From: JAFLCM01 sp964510955
GTDB taxonomy: Bacteria > Planctomycetota > Phycisphaerae > Phycisphaerales > UBA1924
Length of the DNA: 62,802 bases
NCBI GenBank assembly: GCA_964510955.1
Contig: CAZEDW010000022.1
Coordinates: 1-62,802, forward strand
Direction of reading: 5' to 3'
Below are positions 41,911-49,860 of this stretch, in pieces. The notes below the pieces were generated by a model, which was not told where the DNA came from, did no database searches, and saw nothing but the letters and a program-made list of their open reading frames with translations. How positions within the stretch are numbered: the stretch's first letter is position 1; every line of letters starts with the position of its first letter. Position numbers and translations under genes: made by a program.

Positions 41911-43278
41911 ATGGCCCTCACAGACCTCACGATTATCCGGCGCAGCATCTTCTCCCGGCTGTTCTCGTCGGTCACGACGGCGCTCACGGTGGCGGTGGCG
42001 GTGGCGCTGCTGCTGACGCTCATCTCGATGCGCCACGCCGGGCGACGGGCGTTCGAGCGAGGCAGCGGGAACATGCACCTATTGGTCTCGCGGGATTCGT
42101 CGCCACTCACCGCCGTGCTGAACGGGGTGTTCTATGCCAACCCGCCGCAGCGCCCGCTGCTGTGGAGCGACTACCTGCGCATCACCCAGCAGTTCCCCCT
42201 GCAGTATGCGATCCCGGTGCAGCAGGGCGATTCGTACCGCGGGTTCCCGACCATGGCGACGGTGCCGGAGTTCTTCACCGACTTCCGCCCCGACCCGACC
42301 GAGCCGTGGTCCCTCGCCTCCGGGCGGTATTTCACCGGTGAGTTCGAGGTAGTCGTGGGGGCGACCGCGGCCCGCGAGACCGGCCTGAAAACCGGCGACG
42401 AGATCGAGCTGACCCACGGCATCGGCCTCTCAGATTCAGCCCGGGCCGCCTTCAAGGACGCCGGGGTTGAGCAGGAGGAACCGCATGTTCACGGCGAGTT
42501 CCGCTTCAAGGTGGTCGGCATCCTGAACCCCTCGGGCAGCGCCCACGACCGGGCGGTTTTCCTCAACCTCAACAGCACCTGGATCCTGCACGCCCAGGAC
42601 AGGATGGAGGATGAGGAACGCAACGCCGACCACGCCGATCACTCGCACGACGGGCACGACGCGGACCACGGGCACGAGCACGTCGCGACCCTGGCCGACG
42701 TGACCGACGCCGACCGCAAGATCACCGGCATCTACCTGCGCCTGCCGACGCGCGAGGGGATGGAGGCGCCGGCGAACCTGCCGGCGGTGTTCGACGCCCT
42801 GCGCCGTGACACGTCGATCACGGTGGCGTCGCCGAGCAAGCAGATCGAAGGACTTTTCAAGATCGTCTCGAACGTGGACCAGATCTTCCTGGCGATGGCG
42901 CTGGTGGTGATGCTGTCCAGCGGGATCGCGATCATGCTGGCGCTGTACAACTCGATGGAGCAGCGGCGGCGCCAGATCGCCGTGCTGCGGGTGCTGGGGG
43001 CCAGCCGGGGCCGGGTGTTCGGGCTGGTGCTGACCGAGAGCGCCGTGCTGGGGCTGGCGGGCGCCTTGGCGGGGACGGCGATCGCGCTGATCGGGAACCA
43101 GGTGGTGGCGGCGGTGATGAAGCAGCGGCTCGGGCTGGTCATTCAACCCGAGCCTCTCGCGGACACCATCATGCTCCTGCTGCTGGGGACAACGCTGCTG
43201 GCCAGCGTGGCGGGGCTGGTGCCGGCCCTGATGGCCTACAGGACGAGCGTGGCGCGGAACCTCAAGCCCATCGGGTGA
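41911..43278 (+). CDS. ABC-transporter permease, FtsX/MacB type, with His-rich loop
   Basis: A 455-residue permease. One N-terminal helix (SVTTALTVAVAVALLLTLI) is followed by a periplasmic MacB-core-type region (about residues 50-310) and three C-terminal helices with the FtsX-type segment EQRRRQIAVLRVLGASRGRVFGLVLTE (quoted in parts: QIAVLRVLGASRG). Within the periplasmic region is a His/Asp-rich stretch, DHADHSHDGHDADHGHEHV, at about residues 245-264, a likely metal-binding loop. No ATPase gene is adjacent, which is unusual for this family. The start MALTDLTIIRRSIFSRL is typical. It ends about 30 bases before the terminator shared with the candidate RNA. Confidence 0.8.
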   Translation: MALTDLTIIRRSIFSRLFSSVTTALTVAVAVALLLTLISMRHAGRRAFERGSGNMHLLVSRDSSPLTAVLNGVFYANPPQRPLLWSDYLRITQQFPLQYAIPVQQGDSYRGFPTMATVPEFFTDFRPDPTEPWSLASGRYFTGEFEVVVGATAARETGLKTGDEIELTHGIGLSDSARAAFKDAGVEQEEPHVHGEFRFKVVGILNPSGSAHDRAVFLNLNSTWILHAQDRMEDEERNADHADHSHDGHDADHGHEHVATLADVTDADRKITGIYLRLPTREGMEAPANLPAVFDALRRDTSITVASPSKQIEGLFKIVSNVDQIFLAMALVVMLSSGIAIMLALYNSMEQRRRQIAVLRVLGASRGRVFGLVLTESAVLGLAGALAGTAIALIGNQVVAAVMKQRLGLVIQPEPLADTIMLLLLGTTLLASVAGLVPALMAYRTSVARNLKPIG

Positions 43279-43301
43279 GCATCGCGAACTCAGCGACAGG
43301 C

Positions 43302-43342
43302 AAAAAAAGCGAAAGCCACCCGCAAAGGTGGCTTTCGCTTCT
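43302..43342 (-). terminator. Strong intrinsic terminator (14-bp stem)
   Basis: A perfect 14-bp stem (43307-43320 with 43327-43340) and 6-base loop. On the minus strand it is followed by seven T, the best T tract of any hairpin in the window, so it chiefly ends a minus-strand transcript. It may also act on the permease transcript from the plus side. Confidence 0.9.
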
Positions 43343-43591
43343 GCCACACGAGCCTTTCGGCGTCGTGCGAGATTCGGTGGCGGGCCTCTCTCCACCATTT
43401 CCCCTGATGCAGACCAGAGGCCTGCGAACGTGTTTCGAGATCTGCCGAGCCCGCGGCAAACCCTTTTCAGGTACAGGTTTCCTAGGCCCGTACCCCGACG
43501 TGTCTACCCGGGCGGTTCCGGGTTCCCTTCCCTCCGCAAGCCGAGCTTTCGCCCTGCTTGCTATCCGCTCCTACCTCAACGCCTTGAGGAT
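43302..43591 (-). ncRNA. Candidate structured non-coding RNA, family unknown
   Basis: The 350 bases between nadK and the terminator contain no credible open frame but fold densely on the minus strand. Seen: a CCTCAA-GGCG-TTGAGG stem at 43576-43591, GCAAGC...GCTTGC around GAAA, GGTAC...GTACC, GCCG...CGGC, GGCCTCT...AGAGGCC, CACGA...TCGTG, and the terminal hairpin with seven T. An extended -10-like TGGTATCCT lies just before it. A 7-bp long-range match (GGCGTTG with CGACGCC) may close the structure. The RNA would be about 280 bases. I find none of the conserved sequences of RNase P RNA, tmRNA, SRP RNA or 6S RNA. The call is based on structure and termination only. Confidence 0.5.
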
Positions 43592-43690
43592 ACCACAAGC
43601 CGGGGCACACGCCACCCCAGCGGGGTCAAGTTCCCGCAAAATCCGAAAGTTCCCACAAACAGTCACAGCTTGCCCAGCTTCACACGGCGC

Positions 43691-44647
43691 TTATCGGCCC
43701 TTGCTGCCCTGCGGCGGTGGCCCGGCCAGGTGCGCCCAGTGCAGCTTGCGCTCCAGCGTCTGCCAATAGCTCGACTCGGGGTTCCGCACCAGGCGGACAG
43801 GCTTTTCGTGTCCCTGCAGGACCAGGCGTTCACCTTCGGACACCGGCAGGAGCACCTGGCCGTCGAGGACCATGGTGGTGCCGGTGGGCGGCGGTTGCTC
43901 GGGAGACACGCCGGCGCTGCGTTCCCAGAGGGCGGCGTTGCGCACGGGGTTGGATCGGACAACCGACAGCTCGATGCGGGTTCGGCTGCTGACGACGATG
44001 GGGCGGAAGCTCAGGCTGTGGGCGCAGATGGGGGTGATGGCGAGCGAGTCGAGGTCGGGCGACACGATGGGGCCGCCGGCGGAGATGCTGTAGCCGGTGG
44101 AACCGACCGGGGTGGAGACGATCAGGCCGTCGCCGCGGAGGTAAGGGCCTTTCATGCCGCCGAGGCGGATAGAGATTTCGATCATCCGGTAGGGAGGGCC
44201 GGCGGTGATGACACAGTCGTTCAGGCCCAGGCCGACGAAGGACGGCGTTGATCGGTCGGGGTCGGATGTCCCCGGGCGGAACACCTCGGCGCGGATCATG
44301 GTGCGGTCGATGAGGGCCAGGGGGGCGTCGCCGAGCAGTTGGGGCGCCTGGCGGGCGAAGGCGTCGATATCGAACTCGGCGAGGAAGCCGAGCTTGCCGA
44401 GGTTGACGCCGATGAGCGGGATGCCGAGGTTGACCCAGCGGCGGGCCTGGGAAAGGAGGGTGCCGTCGCCGCCGAGGACCATGATGAGGTCCACGCCCGG
44501 TGGCACGGCGGAATCGGCGGTGGGGGTGCCGGCGTCGAGCTCGCCCGCGAGCCGGCCGTAGCGGCTGACCAGGTCCCGCAGCACCGGCAGCGCCTCGACG
44601 ACGCGGGGCTTGGAGCGGTTGACCATGAGCAGCACGGAACGGGGCAT
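43691..44647 (-). CDS. nadK: NAD kinase
   Basis: Phosphorylates NAD to NADP. 318 residues. GGDGT at residues 59-63, NLGKLGFLAEF, GLNDCVITAG (NE/D motif), and GDGLIVSTPVGSTGYSISAGG are all present. The start MPRSVLLMVNRSK matches the family; upstream in-frame sequence is REP-type repeat and not coding. The gene is followed by the candidate RNA on the same strand. Confidence 0.95.
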   Translation of the reverse strand: MPRSVLLMVNRSKPRVVEALPVLRDLVSRYGRLAGELDAGTPTADSAVPPGVDLIMVLGGDGTLLSQARRWVNLGIPLIGVNLGKLGFLAEFDIDAFARQAPQLLGDAPLALIDRTMIRAEVFRPGTSDPDRSTPSFVGLGLNDCVITAGPPYRMIEISIRLGGMKGPYLRGDGLIVSTPVGSTGYSISAGGPIVSPDLDSLAITPICAHSLSFRPIVVSSRTRIELSVVRSNPVRNAALWERSAGVSPEQPPPTGTTMVLDGQVLLPVSEGERLVLQGHEKPVRLVRNPESSYWQTLERKLHWAHLAGPPPQGSKGR

Positions 44648-44712
44648 GGGGGGATTGTACGGGTGAGGGGGCGGAGGGACCGGACCCCTGGTTGGTGGTG
44701 GGAGAGAACTGG

Positions 44713-44745
44713 ACACAGAAGTCGCAAAGCCGATTTCTGTGGCAC
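44713..44745. repeat. REP palindrome left copy 1 (imperfect)
   Basis: CACAGAA...TTCTGTG around AGTCGCAAAGCCGAT, closely resembling the right-hand copy at 45505 in the same orientation, but with three to four changes that weaken the stem. Confidence 0.7.
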
Positions 44746-44775
44746 GGGTCTGTGGCACGGGGCCGACGTCCGTGC

Positions 44776-44803
44776 CACACAAGTCGGCTCGGCGACTTGT
44801 GTG
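44776..44803. repeat. REP palindrome left copy 2 (perfect 11-bp stem)
   Basis: Arms CACACAAGTCG and CGACTTGTGTG with 6-base loop GCTCGG. Its reverse complement matches the right-hand copy (45505-45532) at 27 of 28 bases, so copies 1 and 2 together form an inverted pair in front of the transposase. Confidence 0.85.
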
Positions 44804-44832
44804 CTCCTTCACTCCGTCACTACCTTGCCGTG

Positions 44833-45426
44833 ATGCACTCGGACCGACCGATCCGGCGTCGGCTGCACCGGCGCGAAGAAACAAACCGAGTCAGGTTCGT
44901 CACTTTTTCGTGCTACCGGCGGCTGCCGCTGCTGGTCAACCCCCGCATCTGCGGGCTGCTGGTCGAGTTGGTTGATCGTGCCCGGGCTGCGAACGGCGTC
45001 TAGATCATCGCCTGGGTGATCATGCCGGAGCACGTTCATCTCCTGATTCTCCCGGGGCCGGGGGTGCCGCTGAGCCGCACGTTGCGCGGCGTGAAGATGG
45101 CCGTGTCCAAGCGGGTGCTCGCGAGATGGCGGGAGCTGCGGGCCCCGATCCTGGACAGGATCGCGTCACGCACCGGGCCGCGATTCTGGCAGACCGGCGG
45201 CGGCTTTGACCGCAACGTGCGCGACGACGCCGAACTGTCGCGGGAAATACGGTACATCCACGAGAATCCGGTGCGGCGCGGGTTGGTCGATGAGCCGACG
45301 GCCTGGCGATGGTCGAGCGTGCACTGGTGGCTCGGGCGACGCGAAGGGGAACTGCCGTGTTGCTACCCGAGGGGCGGCGGGTGGGAGAGGTGGAAGGGGT
45401 TTGTGCTGAAACGGCGGGGTTTGTGA
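44833..45426 (+). pseudogene. REP-associated tyrosine transposase (RAYT, IS200-like Y1), interrupted by a stop codon
   Basis: About 197 codons in one frame. N-terminus VRFVTFSCYRRLPLL; the HUH metal site is WVIMPEHVHLLILP; the catalytic Tyr lies in EIRYIHENPVRRGLV; the C-terminus is basic. These are the features of TnpA-REP, the single-strand nuclease that moves REP palindromes. A TAG at 45001-45003 splits the frame between the N-terminal strand (57 codons) and the HUH motif, exactly where family members read through with no gap (AWVIMP). Since both halves stay in frame the break is a single nonsense codon (or read error). The gene is enclosed by palindromes at 44713-44803 and 45505-45558. 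Confidence 0.88.
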
Positions 45427-45504
45427 ACCTGGGTTCGAGCAGGTGGGACCGTCGGCGGGTTGGCTTCTCGATTCGCTACGATTGCGGGGCTGTATCGCGC
45501 TTGG

Positions 45505-45532
45505 CACACAAGTCGCAGAGCCGACTTGTGTG
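45505..45532. repeat. REP palindrome right copy (perfect 11-bp stem)
   Basis: CACACAAGTCG and CGACTTGTGTG with loop CAGAGC. A half-copy in inverted direction (GACTTGTGTGCCAC, 45546-45559) follows, so the right side is also a doublet. Confidence 0.85.
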
Positions 45533-45611
45533 GCACGGTGGGCGGGGACTTGTGTGCCACCCGCCGGATTCATATTAATGGGACTGTTATTTGCGTGGAG
45601 GAACCTGAATC

Positions 45612-46289
45612 ATGCAGACGGTCGTGGTTATTATCGCGGCGCTGGGACTGTCATCAAGCTGCCCGGCGGTGCTGCTCACAGGATCAGGATTTGCGATCCC
45701 TGACAATAACCCGGTGGGTGGCCAGTCGAGCGTGGTGACGGATGATCCGGGAATCATCACCACGATGTCGTTGCGCATTCAATGGGCAGACGTCACCGGC
45801 GGGAAATTGGGTGGGCACACATGGGTCGGAGACCTTGTGGCGACCTTGAGGCTCGCACCGGCCGACGGCGGGCCGGCGTTCACGCAGTTCCTGTTCAACC
45901 GCATCGGGGCCACGTCTTCGACTTCATTTGGGGATTCCTCCGACTTCACCGGGAGCTATGTGTTCGCCGACTTTGCGACCGACCCGACGATTTGGCAGGC
46001 CGCCGCCTCTGCGGGTTCGGCATCGTCTGTGCCACAGGGCACCTATTGGCCTTCTACACGCGGCGCGGGCTTTCAGTATGAACAGGTGAGCCTGATGAGC
46101 GTTTTTGGGGGTCGCGTGGCTGCGGGAACTTGGACGCTGAACATAAGTGACAGTGTCTCGGGCGACACTGGGGGCATTGTCGGTTGGAGCCTGTTTGTGC
46201 CGGGGGCGGCGAGCGCGTGGGGGCTGGTGCCGATTTGGGCTTTGACGGTCCGGCGGCGGCGGGAGCCGGCTTCAGCCCGGCACCAGTGA
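45612..46289 (+). CDS. Secreted P-domain-like protein with PEP-CTERM-like tail
   Basis: A 225-residue exported protein. A signal peptide (MQTVVVIIAALGLSSSCPA) is followed by a beta-domain resembling the proprotein-convertase P domain: GHTWVGDLVATLRLAP near the start and GTWTLNISDSVSGDTGG / GIVGWSLFV at the end. The tail is PGAASAWGLVPIWALTVRRRR, followed by a short REPASARHQ extension not seen in the other tails. GGAGGAA lies about 9 bases before the ATG. Function unknown; such proteins are usually surface-located. Confidence 0.7.
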   Translation: MQTVVVIIAALGLSSSCPAVLLTGSGFAIPDNNPVGGQSSVVTDDPGIITTMSLRIQWADVTGGKLGGHTWVGDLVATLRLAPADGGPAFTQFLFNRIGATSSTSFGDSSDFTGSYVFADFATDPTIWQAAASAGSASSVPQGTYWPSTRGAGFQYEQVSLMSVFGGRVAAGTWTLNISDSVSGDTGGIVGWSLFVPGAASAWGLVPIWALTVRRRREPASARHQ

Positions 46290-46572
46290 ATTCAGTTCAT
46301 CGTGCCACCGCGCGGCCGGTGGCATCGGAATGGTTCTCGTTATTTCATAGGCGAGAGGGAGCGCCAATAAGGTGGGCGTCGCGAATTCGGTGGCACTCTT
46401 TGGGCACGGTCCTGAGCTTCGGTGACCGCGATGCGATTCGGGACTTGTCAGGATGGCCTTCCCAAGGGTTGCCCGGCGGTCCGTTTCTCGATATCATCCC
46501 TCTCCCCCAAAAACCGACCCTCCTCGGCTTCGCCGGGGCGGGGATCGGGCAGGATCATCAAAGGCCTCCGTC

Positions 46573-46872
46573 ATGCCCAAGAGCAAACCCCATAAGGGCC
46601 TGCTGAAGCGGATTCGGATTTCCGCGACCGGCAAGCTGAAGCACGCCAAAGCCGGCGGCAAGCACCTTCGCTCGCACAAGAGCCCGACCCGCCTGCGCCG
46701 TCTGCGCAAGGCGAGCTACATGTCCACGGCGGAGATGAAGCGGCTGAGCAAGCTGCTGTTCATGCGTCTGCGCGGGCGTGAGCAGCCGCGGTCGGCGCTG
46801 CGGAAGAGCCCGTCGCCGGCGGAGCGGAAGGCCAAGCGCGAGGCGGCCAAGGCCGCCGCGGCGAAGAAGTAG
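46573..46872 (+). CDS. rpmI: Ribosomal protein L35, with C-terminal extension
   Basis: MPKSKPHKGLLKRIRISATG and KAGGKHLRSHKSPTRLRRL are the L35 core, a small protein of the large ribosomal subunit. It is 99 residues where the family has about 65; the extra 35 at the C-terminus are Arg/Lys/Ala rich. The usual upstream partner infC is not next to it. It is followed by rplT. Confidence 0.92.
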   Translation: MPKSKPHKGLLKRIRISATGKLKHAKAGGKHLRSHKSPTRLRRLRKASYMSTAEMKRLSKLLFMRLRGREQPRSALRKSPSPAERKAKREAAKAAAAKK

Positions 46873-46876
46873 GCGT

Positions 46877-46898
46877 TTCACCGCGTCTCCGTGGTGAA
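46877..46898 (+). promoter_or_regulatory. Hairpin between rpmI and rplT
   Basis: A 9-bp stem with one G-U pair and a 4-base loop, 5 bases after the rpmI stop. In other bacteria L20 represses its own operon through mRNA structure; whether this hairpin does that is inferred only from position. Confidence 0.3.
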
Positions 46899-46986
46899 CG
46901 AATGAACCAGTCAGTAAGCCCGTCTGCCGGGACCCAAGCCGGGTGAGAATCGCCCGCCCCGTTCAGACCGTTGAGGAGTTTCGACC

Positions 46987-47361
46987 ATGCCCCGTGCACG
47001 CAAGAGCACCGCCCGCCGTCAGAAGCACCGCCGCGTATTGCGGGAGGCGCGCGGCTATTTCGGGACCAAGAGCCGCCACTATCAGCAGGCCAAGGTGGCG
47101 CTGATGCGGGCGGGCCGGTTCTCGTGGCGCGACCGCCGGCGGCGCAAGCGTGACTACCGACGCCTGTGGGTGACGCGCATCACCGCGGCGTGCAAGATGC
47201 GCGGGACGCGGTACTCGCTGTTCATGAACGGGCTGAAGCTCGCGGGGATCATGCTGAACCGCAAGATGCTCAGCCAGATCGCGATCGAAGACCCGCAGAG
47301 CTTCGATAATCTCGTCGCGTCGGCGAAGAAGGCTTCGCTGGCGATGCCGGCGAAGGCCTGA
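46987..47361 (+). CDS. rplT: Ribosomal protein L20
   Basis: 124 residues, the standard size. MPRARKSTARRQKHRRVLR, YFGTKSRHYQQAKVAL, FSWRDRRRRKRDYRRLW and MNGLKLAGIMLNRKML match L20, an early assembly protein of the 50S subunit and a likely translational regulator of its own mRNA. Confidence 0.97.
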   Translation: MPRARKSTARRQKHRRVLREARGYFGTKSRHYQQAKVALMRAGRFSWRDRRRRKRDYRRLWVTRITAACKMRGTRYSLFMNGLKLAGIMLNRKMLSQIAIEDPQSFDNLVASAKKASLAMPAKA

Positions 47362-47454
47362 GGCCACCGCGCGGCTCGGTTTCCGCCAGTTCAAGTGAAG
47401 ATTCCCGCGGGGTACGATTCCGGGACCGGCCGCGGGCCCGTGGCCTGATGCCCC

Positions 47455-48345
47455 ATGGCGACCGCTGTGCATTCCTCTTCCCGACGGACCGTGCAGCGCA
47501 CCCTCGCCGGCGAGGCGCGCGTGGAGGGGGTGGGGCTATTCTCTGGCGTCGTGGCGCGGGTGACGTTGCGGCCGGCGCCCGCGGGGCACGGGGTGGTGTT
47601 TGCGCTGACGGATGGTGGGGCGGTGGTCCGCGTCGCGGCGGTGACGCGGCACGTGCTGGCGCGCCCGCGCCGCACGGCGATCGGGGCCGGCGCGGCGTCC
47701 GTGGAAACCATCGAGCACCTGATGTCGGCGCTGGCGGGTTTGGAGATCGACAACGCGCTGGTTGAGGTGGAGGGGCCCGAGGTGCCGGCGGGGGATGGAT
47801 CGGCGCTGGCGTTCGTCGATGCGATCGCGATGGCGGGCGTGCGCGAACTGGACGTGCCGCGTGTGCGCCTTCGGTGCGCCGAGCCGCTCCGTGTGGATGA
47901 CGGCGAAGCGAGCATCGAGTACCAGCCTCCGCGGGCGGGCGCCGAGCACCGGTTGGTGCTTGCGTATGAGCTGGGGTTCGCCGGCCCCTCGCCGATCGCG
48001 GCGCAGGCGTTCTCGTGCGAACTGACGCCCGAGGTGTACGCGCGGGAGGTCGCGCCGGCGCGGACGTTTTCGAGCGAGGCCGAGGCGCGGGCGGCGGCGG
48101 CGATGGGGCTGTTCAGGCACCTGACGCCGAGGGACATGCTGGTGATCGGCGAGAGCGGGCCGATCGACAACGCGTACCGGTTCGAGAACGAGCCGGCGCG
48201 GCACAAGCTTCTCGATCTGCTCGGGGACCTGTATCTTGCCGGGGGTCTGATCGCCGGACGCGTGCGGGCGGTCAGGTCTGGGCACGCCTTGAACCAGAAG
48301 ATGGCGGCCCTCATCCGCGAGCGCGCGATCCAGGTTGAGCCATGA
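47455..48345 (+). CDS. lpxC: UDP-3-O-acyl-N-acetylglucosamine deacetylase
   Basis: Zinc-dependent deacetylase, the committed step of lipid A synthesis. 296 residues. Zinc ligands are visible in VETIEHLMSALAG (His) and in ARHKLLDLLGDLYLAGG (His and Asp); the general acid region is RSGHALNQKM. GVGLFSGVVARVTLRPAP replaces the usual GxGLHSG motif, with Phe for His. The stop overlaps the fabZ start (ATGA), so the two are translationally coupled. Confidence 0.94.
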   Translation: MATAVHSSSRRTVQRTLAGEARVEGVGLFSGVVARVTLRPAPAGHGVVFALTDGGAVVRVAAVTRHVLARPRRTAIGAGAASVETIEHLMSALAGLEIDNALVEVEGPEVPAGDGSALAFVDAIAMAGVRELDVPRVRLRCAEPLRVDDGEASIEYQPPRAGAEHRLVLAYELGFAGPSPIAAQAFSCELTPEVYAREVAPARTFSSEAEARAAAAMGLFRHLTPRDMLVIGESGPIDNAYRFENEPARHKLLDLLGDLYLAGGLIAGRVRAVRSGHALNQKMAALIRERAIQVEP

Positions 48346-48869
48346 CGACCGCACCGCCCACTGATCAAGCCGCCAAACCGGTGATGGACATCCGGCACAT
48401 CCTGTCGATCCTGCCGCACCGGTACCCCATGGTGATGATTGACCGGGTGACGGAGCTGGACTCCGGCAAGCGGGCGGTGGGGATCAAGAACGTGACGATG
48501 AACGAGCCGTTCTTCACCGGGCACTATCCCTCGGCGCCGATCATGCCGGGGGTGCTGATCCTGGAGGCGATGGGGCAGCTCGCGGGGCTGATGCTGCGCG
48601 ACGTGCTGGACCACCAGGGCAAGGTGGCGCTGTTGATGGCCATGGACGAGGTGCGGTGGCGGCGCCCGGTTGTGCCGGGCGATCAACTGGTGCTGGAAGC
48701 GACGGCGAACAAGGCCAATGCGCGGCTGGCGGACGTGAGCTGCACGGCGAAGGTGGACGGGCAGTTGGCCGCCGAGGCGCGGATCAAGTTCATGGTGGTG
48801 GAGCCGGCGCAGGTGGGCGTGTTCGCCAGCGGGACGGCGCCGTCGCCGTCGAGGGACACGGTGACCTGA
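48342..48869 (+). CDS. fabZ: 3-hydroxyacyl-ACP dehydratase FabZ
   Basis: Dehydrates hydroxyacyl-ACP in fatty-acid elongation and competes with lipid A synthesis for the same precursor, hence the common coupling to lpx genes. LPHRYPMVMIDRV holds the catalytic His; GHYPSAPIMPGVLILEAMGQ the catalytic Glu. 175 residues; the last 20, Ser/Pro/Thr-rich, extend past the family end. Stand-alone, not fused to lpxC as in some Bacteroidetes. Confidence 0.95.
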   Translation: MTTAPPTDQAAKPVMDIRHILSILPHRYPMVMIDRVTELDSGKRAVGIKNVTMNEPFFTGHYPSAPIMPGVLILEAMGQLAGLMLRDVLDHQGKVALLMAMDEVRWRRPVVPGDQLVLEATANKANARLADVSCTAKVDGQLAAEARIKFMVVEPAQVGVFASGTAPSPSRDTVT

Positions 48870-48885
48870 AGGGGGCGCGTGGACG

Positions 48886-49692
48886 ATGGGGACACGGGTA
48901 CATCCGACCGCGGTGGTGGACCGGCGCGCCGAGCTGGGAGAGGGCGTCGAGGTGGGTGCGTTCTGCGTGGTGTACGCGGGGGCGCGGCTTGGCGCGGGGT
49001 GCGTGCTGCACAACCACGTGACGGTGCACGCGGGCGTGAGCACGGGCGAGGGGTGCGTGTTCAGCCCGTGGTGCGTGCTGGGGGGCGAGCCTCAGGACCT
49101 GAAGTATCAGGGCGGCGAGACGACGCTGGAGATCGGGGCGGGCACGAAGGTGCGCGAGCACGCCACGCTGCACCGCGGGACCGAGCTCGGCGGCGGCGTG
49201 ACACGCGTGGGGGCGCGGTGCCTGATCATGGTCGGGGCGCACGTGGCGCACGACTGCATCCTGGAAGATGAAGTGGTGCTGGCGAACAACGTGATGCTGG
49301 GCGGGCACTGCCTGGTTGAGTTCGGGGCGGGGATCGGGGGCGGCGCCGGGCTGCACCACTTTGTCACGGTGGGGACGCTGAGCTTTGTCGGGGGGATGAG
49401 CCGGGTGACGCGGGACGTGCCGCCTTACACGGTGGTGGAGGGGAACCCGGCGGAGGTGCGGCGCGTGAACTCGACGGCGCTGGCGCGTCGGGGCTGGAGC
49501 GCCGAGAAGAGCGAGCGGATGAGGGAGGCGTGCCGGGCGCTGTTCGGGGGTGAGTCTCCGGCGAGCGAGGCGATCGCGCGGCTGCGGGGCGATGCGCGAT
49601 CGGACGCGGAGACGCTGCGATTGTGCGGGTTCCTGGAGCGGATGGAGGCGGGTACGTACGGGCGGTGGCGGGAGGCGCAGCGTTCGGGCTGA
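48886..49692 (+). CDS. lpxA: Acyl-ACP--UDP-N-acetylglucosamine O-acyltransferase
   Basis: First enzyme of lipid A synthesis. 268 residues. The N-terminal two-thirds is a left-handed beta-helix of hexapeptide repeats (VHPTAVVDRRAELGEGVEVG). GGEPQDLKYQGG and GAHVAHDCILEDEVVLAN are LpxA signatures; the His after GAHVA is the catalytic base. The C-terminal helical part follows GNPAEVRRVNSTALARRG. The next gene in E. coli-type clusters would be lpxB or lpxD, neither seen here. Confidence 0.95.
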   Translation: MGTRVHPTAVVDRRAELGEGVEVGAFCVVYAGARLGAGCVLHNHVTVHAGVSTGEGCVFSPWCVLGGEPQDLKYQGGETTLEIGAGTKVREHATLHRGTELGGGVTRVGARCLIMVGAHVAHDCILEDEVVLANNVMLGGHCLVEFGAGIGGGAGLHHFVTVGTLSFVGGMSRVTRDVPPYTVVEGNPAEVRRVNSTALARRGWSAEKSERMREACRALFGGESPASEAIARLRGDARSDAETLRLCGFLERMEAGTYGRWREAQRSG

Positions 49693-49860
49693 GGCGGCGG
49701 TGCGCGAATCGCAGACATGAGAACGGCTTGTCCGTGTCACCGGGCACGCCGTGAATCCATCTGACCTCTCTCTCCTTCCCTTCGAGTGTTCCCCCCCGGG
49801 GGCCGGCGGGCATTCCGCCGCGTGGGCCCGGCTGATTGCGGGTCGCGCCTGCAGGTGTGC

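Noticed and set aside
43302..43690. Identity of the candidate RNA as SRP RNA, RNase P RNA, tmRNA or 6S RNA
   Set aside because: The SRP domain IV loop (GGAAGG..AGCA), RNase P GAGGAAAGTCC and tmRNA T-arm/CCA end are all missing on both strands. A resemblance of GGTGGCGTGTGCCCC upstream to an SRP Alu segment is probably chance.
44692..44832. Upstream in-frame extension of the RAYT transposase
   Set aside because: This stretch is the REP palindrome doublet itself, not coding; the ATG at 44833 gives the family N-terminus.
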